From Burkholderia sp. FERM BP-3421 (GTDB lineage Bacteria; Pseudomonadota; Gammaproteobacteria; Burkholderiales; Burkholderiaceae), in contig NZ_CP117782.1 of the NCBI RefSeq assembly GCF_028657905.1, positions 2,790,001-2,854,000 on the forward strand: a stretch of 64,000 nucleotides of DNA, in the 5' to 3' direction. This document shows positions 58,921 to 64,000 of the stretch, one piece after another. Under the pieces are notes generated by a model that saw nothing but the letters and a program-made list of their open reading frames with translations, searched no databases and was not told the origin of the DNA. Numbering within the stretch: position 1 is the stretch's first letter; every line of letters begins with the position of its first letter. The position numbers and the translations under genes are program-made.

Positions 58921-61239
58921 TCACGCGGGTTTCGACGCCGAGGTCGATTGCAAGGCGCGCACGATGCCGTCCAGCCAGATGCCCGCGAGTTTCCGGTGGC
59001 CGGCGTCGTTGGGATAGAGCGCGTCGTAGTAGTCCACCCCGATCTTGGGAACCAGCGTGGCGGCGTCGACCAGGAACACATCCCCATATTGCGCCGCTGC
59101 GCTGTTCGCCAAGCCGACCACCTGGGCATTGAACCGGCCGATGCGGGCTTGCGTTGCCGCATCCGGGGTCGGCGCGAGCGTCGACAAGACGATCTTCACG
59201 CCGGGCGCGGCCGCGCGAATCGTATCCACGAGCTTCCCCAGCCTCGCCGGCGCGGTGTCGACCTGGTAGTTGGTCAGCATGTCGGTGAAACCCATTTGCA
59301 ACAGGACAAAGCCGGGCTTCGCGGTTCTCACCCAATTCCCGGCGTACGCCGTCATGTCGCCGATCAGCATGCCCGGATGACCTTCGTGATGAGTATCGAT
59401 GCCGTAGACGCCGTTGCCCGGATAGATCGAACCGACGAACTGATAGTTGAGCGTCTTCTGCGCCAGCAATTCCTGCAAAGGCGCGCGATAACCCGAGTAG
59501 TTCGTCCCCGGCAGATTGATATAGCCGTACGTCAGCGCGTCGCCCAAGGGCATGATGCGCAGCGTCCGGGTTGCCGTCGCGGCGAGCGTCGGGCTCGGAT
59601 CGATCCGCACGAGGCTCGCCTCGGACGGCACGCCGTTCGCGTTGATCACGAAAACCATGTACATGCCCGGTGTGAACTGATGCCTGTCGTTGGTCAAGGC
59701 CGCATCCAGCTTCACGCCCTGCTGCACGAACGCCAGCTCGATGAAGCGCTGCTCCATGTTGAACGAATGCGTCGTCGACCCGGTCTTCACCAGCGTGATG
59801 CGTTTGATCGAGCCGGCGTCGGCCGACGTCAGCGTGAGCACGCCGCCGGCCGTTGCCGTCAGCGGCGCCGAATCGATCGCCGGGCGCGTCGCGCGCGTGC
59901 CGTCCGCGTTGAACAGGTAGGGCGGATAGTAGATCTCCGCATGGGTGTTGGCGGGAAACTCGGGGCCGGGATAGGTCGGCGTACTGGCCCCGCCGCCGCC
60001 CGTCAGCACGGTGCCGTCGGCCAGCAGCAACGAGGTGGCGTGATACATCCGCGAATGCGCCGCGACGGCGCCGTCCGTCCAGGTATTGGTCGCGGGCTCG
60101 TAAAGCTCGGAGGTATAGCTGCTCGTCGCCAGCTCGTTGTACCCCAGCGATCCCCCGTTGACGAACACCTGGCCGTTCGGCAGCACGGTCGCATGTCCCC
60201 AGGTCCGCGGGCGCTTCAGCTTCGACGTCGACACGACGGTCGGAACGGCGCTCGGCGTCGACGACGCCCCGGAGCCCGACGCCTCCATCCGGTTGATGTC
60301 GATCACGCTGGCGGTACGGGCGTCGCCGCCCGTGCCGACCACCAGGATCCGGCCCGGGGCGAACATCACGACCGCCTCGCCGCGGCTGCCGGCGGCAAAC
60401 GGGTTGTAAGGCGCCGCGCTGTTCAACGTCCGGACGGAGCCGTTTCCTCGGGTGTCGACCTCGAAGAACCTCGCGCCGGATTTGCCGAAGATCTTGCCGT
60501 TCGGGCCGACGAAGTTGCGCGGATACCAGTCGTCGTAACCGCCTGTATAAGCACCGTTCAGCAGGCGATGCGCGCCGTCCGGCACGCCCCGGATCTCGGG
60601 ATAGCTATTGCCGCCCGTGCCGCCCTGCAGATAGATTTCGTTGTTCGGCAATACCGTCGCGGTGGAATACCACCTGGGCAGCAGCATCGCGCTGTTCTGC
60701 TTGAGCAGCTGCTGCTTCGCATCCGACGCGGCCGGGTTGTAGATCGTGATCGATGAATTGGTGGCGGCGTTGGTCGAGTAGCCGGTGCCGTCGCTGGTCC
60801 CGACCGTGACGTCGCCGCCAAAAATGCCGACCGTGCCGTCGGCCAGATTGAGTTGCGAGCTGCAGAAAAGATCGACCTGGGTCGTGTTCGGCAACGTCTG
60901 ATGCGCACCTGGACCCGTGCCCAGGAAGGGGGACCACACATCGTAGAAGAACATCCCCGACTGAAATCCCTGCTTGGTGCTGCCGTAGGTCAGAACGCGG
61001 CCGTCCTTGGTCATCACCGCGTGAATCGGAATGAACGGCCAATTCACGACCGGCGAAAAAACGCCTCGGATCGAATCGCCCTGCTCCGGAATCCCTCCGC
61101 CCGGGTTCTGCGATGCGGTTCCACCACGCTGCGCATTGCCCTGTGCCGTTCCGAGCAGGGCGGCGGTTGCGACGCCCGATGCAGTCAGCCCGGCTGCCAT
61201 CACGACGCGCCTTCTCTTGAAATTGGGTCTGTTGTTCAT
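58921..61239 (-). CDS. Copper radical oxidase fused to an inactive SGNH domain, 772 aa
   Basis: The N-terminal part is a secreted galactose/glyoxal-oxidase-type beta-propeller with Kelch-like repeats and a C-terminal DUF1929 domain. All copper and radical residues of galactose oxidase can be matched: Cys126 (LFCSSQ) and Tyr191 (PRWYSTA) for the Tyr-Cys cofactor, axial Tyr399 and His400 (RMYHATS), and His491 (TTHSFN). A Tat-like signal (FKRRRVVMAAGL) leads it. From about 555 an SGNH hydrolase domain follows, but its nucleophile is Ala (PLGDALTYG, 568), the Asn of block III is Thr (GFTDML) and the catalytic His is Tyr (ALYPNDAGH). ATG 61239 is preferred to an upstream TTG. Confidence 0.86.
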   Translation of the reverse strand: MNNRPNFKRRRVVMAAGLTASGVATAALLGTAQGNAQRGGTASQNPGGGIPEQGDSIRGVFSPVVNWPFIPIHAVMTKDGRVLTYGSTKQGFQSGMFFYDVWSPFLGTGPGAHQTLPNTTQVDLFCSSQLNLADGTVGIFGGDVTVGTSDGTGYSTNAATNSSITIYNPAASDAKQQLLKQNSAMLLPRWYSTATVLPNNEIYLQGGTGGNSYPEIRGVPDGAHRLLNGAYTGGYDDWYPRNFVGPNGKIFGKSGARFFEVDTRGNGSVRTLNSAAPYNPFAAGSRGEAVVMFAPGRILVVGTGGDARTASVIDINRMEASGSGASSTPSAVPTVVSTSKLKRPRTWGHATVLPNGQVFVNGGSLGYNELATSSYTSELYEPATNTWTDGAVAAHSRMYHATSLLLADGTVLTGGGGASTPTYPGPEFPANTHAEIYYPPYLFNADGTRATRPAIDSAPLTATAGGVLTLTSADAGSIKRITLVKTGSTTHSFNMEQRFIELAFVQQGVKLDAALTNDRHQFTPGMYMVFVINANGVPSEASLVRIDPSPTLAATATRTLRIMPLGDALTYGYINLPGTNYSGYRAPLQELLAQKTLNYQFVGSIYPGNGVYGIDTHHEGHPGMLIGDMTAYAGNWVRTAKPGFVLLQMGFTDMLTNYQVDTAPARLGKLVDTIRAAAPGVKIVLSTLAPTPDAATQARIGRFNAQVVGLANSAAAQYGDVFLVDAATLVPKIGVDYYDALYPNDAGHRKLAGIWLDGIVRALQSTSASKPA

Positions 61240-61839
61240 AATAGGCGGCTCGGAAATCCTGCTCAATCAGCATCCACGATTCATCGTCAATGATCGGCGC
61301 TTTCATTCTTGGGATGACGTCGCTCAAGCATCCAGGATCAACCACGCGTCAAGAATTCAAGCAGTCCTCACGCGGTCTTTTTCTACCCGACAATTTTTCT
61401 CCCGGCGTTGCCGACCGACCCGCCTGAACGTCATGAGCCATCACGGGAAACCGTCACGTTCAACGAAGTCCGCATATGCTCGACGCAGGCCGTACCGGTG
61501 CGCCTTTGAATTGCCGAACGCCGACACGCCCACAAAGTAGGACATCAAATTAATTTGATGTGTTGGTCATATTACATATTGCGTACAGAAAACTTACCGC
61601 CGCTCGTCGCCCCCTGGTCACGAGAGCGCGTGGCTCGGCACGCTGCCGACGGCTCCCGGGTGCCGCAGCGATATCGCGCCGGGCAACGAAGCGCGCAGCG
61701 CGTGTCGCGAAGGCCGCGCATGCGCTGCGCGCGCTCCCGCGCGGGCTGATGACGCTTCCCTGCACGGTCGTTCACGCGCGCACGGCCTTCACGAAGCCAT
61801 GCCTCGCGTTCGCCGGTTCCGGCGCGCGCCGCCCCGCCG
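61240..61839. other. 600-base intergenic region, partly AT-rich, with repeat copy B
   Basis: No gene is seen. The stretch around 61530-61600 is AT-rich (AAATTAATTTGATG, TATTACATATTG) and may hold promoters for the oxidase gene. Repeat copy B lies at 61635-61781. Confidence 0.45.
61635..61781. repeat. Dispersed intergenic repeat, copy B
   Basis: This is the relative of copy A at 58197-58383, in the same orientation, on the other side of the oxidase/EF-hand genes. It is shorter by about 40 bases in the centre. The two copies flank a 3.3-kb block. Confidence 0.8.
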
Positions 61840-62526
61840 TCACGCGTAGTACGTGTCGTCCAGCAGCATGTCCTCGAAGAACGCGCCGAAGCGGCGCGCC
61901 GGATCGAGCAAATGAACCTCCAGGATCCACCGCAGCGCCGACGGCGCGACGTCGAGGTCCGCAAGCGCGCCCGTATGCAGCGCCGCGTGCGGAAAATCGG
62001 CGACCCGATGGCCGGGCAAGTCGAGATTCAAGTCCCACCCCATCTTGCGCGCCGTCTCCGCCGCATAGGCATACAGCGCCTGCCCGCTGAGCCCGCGGCT
62101 CGCCCACACCCCGCGCACGTCATGGAACAGGCGCTCCGCATCCGCCGCGCAGCGCGCATGCTCCGCGTGCGCGCCGGCCACGAAGCTCGCGCCGCCGTCG
62201 CCCTCCCACGCGCCCACGCGCGGCGCGATGTCGATGAAGAACAGATCGCCGTCGCGCAGCACGACGCCCGGTTCGGACGACCGCTTCATCGGCTTGAGCG
62301 TATTGCGGCCGAAGCGCACGCGGGTCGGATGCCAGCTCAGCGTCATGCCGGCTTCGGCCAGGCGCTGCTTCGCCATCGTCACCGCCTCCTCCTCGCGCAT
62401 GCCGGGCGCGACGCGGCTCGCGATATCGTGGATCGCGCGACGGGTTTGCTCGCGGGCGAGCAGCATGCCATCCGCCGAAAAGGCGGGGCCCACGCGCTCG
62501 GCCGCGTGCGCAGTCGACACATTCAT
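61840..62526 (-). CDS. M24-family metallopeptidase (Xaa-Pro aminopeptidase-like), 228 aa
   Basis: This cytoplasmic pita-bread-fold enzyme has the metal ligands in order: Asp and Asp in LFFIDIAPRVGAWEGDGGAS, His in DLPGHRVADF, Glu in WILEVHLL and Glu in AFFEDMLLDD. The N-terminal domain of aminopeptidase P is absent, so it is the short catalytic form. Actual substrates may be peptides or creatine-like compounds. It is divergent from a GlxA-type regulator, with a palindrome between. Confidence 0.85.
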   Translation of the reverse strand: MNVSTAHAAERVGPAFSADGMLLAREQTRRAIHDIASRVAPGMREEEAVTMAKQRLAEAGMTLSWHPTRVRFGRNTLKPMKRSSEPGVVLRDGDLFFIDIAPRVGAWEGDGGASFVAGAHAEHARCAADAERLFHDVRGVWASRGLSGQALYAYAAETARKMGWDLNLDLPGHRVADFPHAALHTGALADLDVAPSALRWILEVHLLDPARRFGAFFEDMLLDDTYYA

Positions 62527-62553
62527 GGCGTCACTCCGTATCCGTGATGAAAA

Positions 62554-62576
62554 AAAGCGCTCGAAATGAGCGCTTT
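62554..62576. promoter_or_regulatory. Perfect 9-base-arm palindrome between divergent genes
   Basis: AAAGCGCTC, GAAAT and GAGCGCTTT lie 28 bases above the M24 start and 165 bases above the regulator gene. It fits an operator for the divergent pair; a hairpin role cannot be excluded. Confidence 0.5.
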
Positions 62577-62740
62577 CATTGTTGCGGCCTGCCCGCGCGC
62601 CGGCCAGCGCCGCATGGCCGCGAATCCGGCCAATCCGCGCGCGAATCGCGCCACGGCCGCGCGGCGCGCCCGTTCCGGGCGCGCGCCGCCGTAAGATGAG
62701 CGCTCCGCCGCTTCGCGCCGCCCCGGCGGCGCCTCCAGCC

Positions 62741-63730
62741 ATGACCCGATCCATCGGCCTCGTCGCGCCGCCCGACGCACAGGCGCTCGACCTCAGCGGG
62801 CCGCTCGACGTCTTCGCCGAAGCCAATCGCTTCCTGCTGCCCGACGCACGCTACGAGGCTGCGGTCATCGGCATCGAACCCGGTGCGGTGCGCTGCTCCA
62901 ACGGCATGCTGGTGCAGCCGCAGCATCACTACCGCGACGCGAACCGCGCCTTCGACCTGCTGCTGGTCGCGGGCGGCCCGTCGGTGCCCGCGCTCGCGCC
63001 GCCGGCGCCGTTCGAGGCCTGGCTGCGCCACGCGGCCGGCCGGGCCGCGCGCTTTGGTTCGATCTGCAACGGCGCGTTCCTGCTGGCCCGCGCGGGGCTG
63101 CTGGCCGGACGCACCGTCACGACCCACTGGAACGACGCGGCCGCGCTGGCCGCGCTGTGCCCCGACGCGCGCGTCGAGGCGGACCGGCTCTATGTCTGCG
63201 ACGGCGCGCTGTGCACCTCCGCGGGCGTCACGGCGGGCATCGACCTCGCCTTGTTCCTGGTCGCGCTCGACCACGGGCAGGACCTCGCGCTCAACGTCGC
63301 GAAGCGGCTCGTCGTGTTCATGCAGCGCGCCGGCGGGCAATCGCAGTTCAGCCCCTATCTGATGCCGTTCGCCGCCCCGGAATCGCCGATCGCGCACGTG
63401 CAGCAGCACATCCTCGCGAACCTCGCGGGCACATTGGACCTGCACGCGCTCGCGCGCGTCGCCAACATGAGCGTGCGGAATTTTTCTCGGGTGTTCCTGC
63501 GGGAGGCCCGCGTGTCGCCGGCGGAATTCGTCGAACGGGCGCGAGTGGACGCGGCGCGCCGGCTGCTGGAGCGCGGGCGCAAGCCGCTCAAGACGATCGC
63601 GGCCGAGTGCGGCTTTCGCGACGGCCAGCACTTGCGCGAGGTGTTCCGTCGCCGCCTCGGCGTCGCGCCGCTGCAATACCGTTCGAGCTTCGGCGGGATC
63701 GGCGAGCCGCGGGCCCGCGACGATGCCTGA
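62741..63730 (+). CDS. GlxA-type AraC-family regulator (DJ-1/PfpI plus HTH), 329 aa
   Basis: This transcription factor has an N-terminal class I glutamine amidotransferase-like (DJ-1/PfpI) sensor domain (IGLVAPPDAQALDLSGPLDVF; GSICNGAFLLARAGLLAGR with the conserved Cys) and a C-terminal AraC-type double HTH (LARVANMSVRNFSRVFLRE; IAAECGFRDGQHLREVFRRRLG). Relatives control catabolism of betaine, arginine or similar compounds. I use ATG 62741; a Met 15 codons upstream is possible. It is divergent from the M24 gene and may regulate it. Confidence 0.88.
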   Translation: MTRSIGLVAPPDAQALDLSGPLDVFAEANRFLLPDARYEAAVIGIEPGAVRCSNGMLVQPQHHYRDANRAFDLLLVAGGPSVPALAPPAPFEAWLRHAAGRAARFGSICNGAFLLARAGLLAGRTVTTHWNDAAALAALCPDARVEADRLYVCDGALCTSAGVTAGIDLALFLVALDHGQDLALNVAKRLVVFMQRAGGQSQFSPYLMPFAAPESPIAHVQQHILANLAGTLDLHALARVANMSVRNFSRVFLREARVSPAEFVERARVDAARRLLERGRKPLKTIAAECGFRDGQHLREVFRRRLGVAPLQYRSSFGGIGEPRARDDA

Positions 63731-63820
63731 GCGACACGCCGCCACGCGACGATCGACGTGGGGTCACGTCCCGCCGGTGGCGGCATGGTCTATTTCATCC
63801 GGATTTTAGGACCAGTCCTA

Positions 63821-63849
63821 TTCGCTTGCGCGGCCGATCCCGATACATT
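63821..63849 (+). promoter_or_regulatory. Putative promoter of the right-edge small RNA
   Basis: TTCGCT and TACATT are 17 bases apart. The match to consensus is moderate. It points to a start near 63855, just before the hairpins and terminator. Confidence 0.45.
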
Positions 63850-63854
63850 CAAGT

Positions 63855-63944
63855 GACTGCACGGATCCGCACAGAGACGTGCAGGTCTTGAGGTATCTCT
63901 GCGTTGGCCGTTCGAACTGCCCTCTGTTCGAACGGCTTTTTTTT
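63855..63944 (+). ncRNA. Candidate small RNA, about 90 nt
   Basis: There is no open frame here, yet the region has a promoter-like sequence, internal pairing (CTGCAC with GTGCAG, or CAGAGA with TCTCTG as an alternative fold) and ends in an excellent terminator. It is too far (over 170 bases) from the regulator stop at 63730 to be simply its terminator. The two competing pairings are typical of structured small RNAs. Existence is inference. Confidence 0.5.
63907..63944 (+). terminator. Strong rho-independent terminator
   Basis: An 11-base perfect stem (GCCGTTCGAAC / GTTCGAACGGC) with an eight-base loop is followed by eight T. Confidence 0.93.
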
Positions 63945-64000
63945 GGTTCATCGCGGCAACGGCCGGAACACCGGCGAACCCCGGCGGCGTATCGCGTGCC

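Overview
The window looks like chromosomal DNA from a Burkholderia-type betaproteobacterium. The evidence is the very high GC with G/C-rich third codon positions, two classical 350-380 residue beta-proteobacterial porins, a phosphocholine-type phospholipase C with a Tat signal, a DUF4148-like protein, and many LysR regulators divergent from the genes they probably control. The genus is an inference from gene content; the species cannot be fixed from the sequence alone. No rRNA, tRNA, CRISPR array, transposase or phage genes were seen.

Layout. 0-20 kb is mostly metabolic and regulatory: a DapA-family aldolase, a secreted DUF3472 protein, a LysR/MFS pair, a 184-bp octanucleotide tandem array, a lipoprotein plus phospholipase C, a run of small catabolic enzymes (VOC protein, hydroxyacid dehydrogenase, HMG-CoA lyase, YbaK, DUF1289), an EamA/Lrp pair, a haloacetate dehalogenase with the full fluoroacetate-dehalogenase residue set, a nitronate monooxygenase and a porin. 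20-27 kb holds a BASS-type transporter, an EAL-CBS-GGDEF protein and a three-gene sugar operon (LacI regulator, AGE-family isomerase, PfkB kinase) joined by ATGA overlaps, with a perfect palindrome upstream. 27-38 kb is housekeeping: MidA, a degenerate FolM-like SDR carrying an in-frame 15-bp repeat, folB, ttcA, glmU, glmS and gorA, interrupted by an orphan antitoxin with a toxin remnant. 38-48 kb has an Nramp-like transporter with a substituted metal site and a long leader encoding two tiny ORFs, an OprB porin with its own leader ORF, exported proteins and a second porin.

The most interesting block is 48.3-54.5 kb. It encodes PEP mutase, phosphonopyruvate decarboxylase, a TauD/TfdA-type dioxygenase and a phosphonoacetaldehyde dehydrogenase, followed by a convergent LysR regulator that is itself divergent from a TauE/SafE permease. 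Read together these genes predict synthesis of a small phosphonate (PEP to phosphonopyruvate to phosphonoacetaldehyde to phosphonoacetate, with a hydroxylation) and possibly its export. No C-P hydrolase, aminotransferase or large tailoring set is present.

54.5-64 kb carries a split ChrA chromate transporter with a LysR regulator, an NCS2 nucleobase permease, a secreted EF-hand-like protein beside a large Tat-type copper radical oxidase fused to an SGNH domain that has lost its catalytic residues, an M24 peptidase divergent from a GlxA-type regulator, two copies of a dispersed intergenic repeat, and a probable small RNA with a strong terminator at the right edge.
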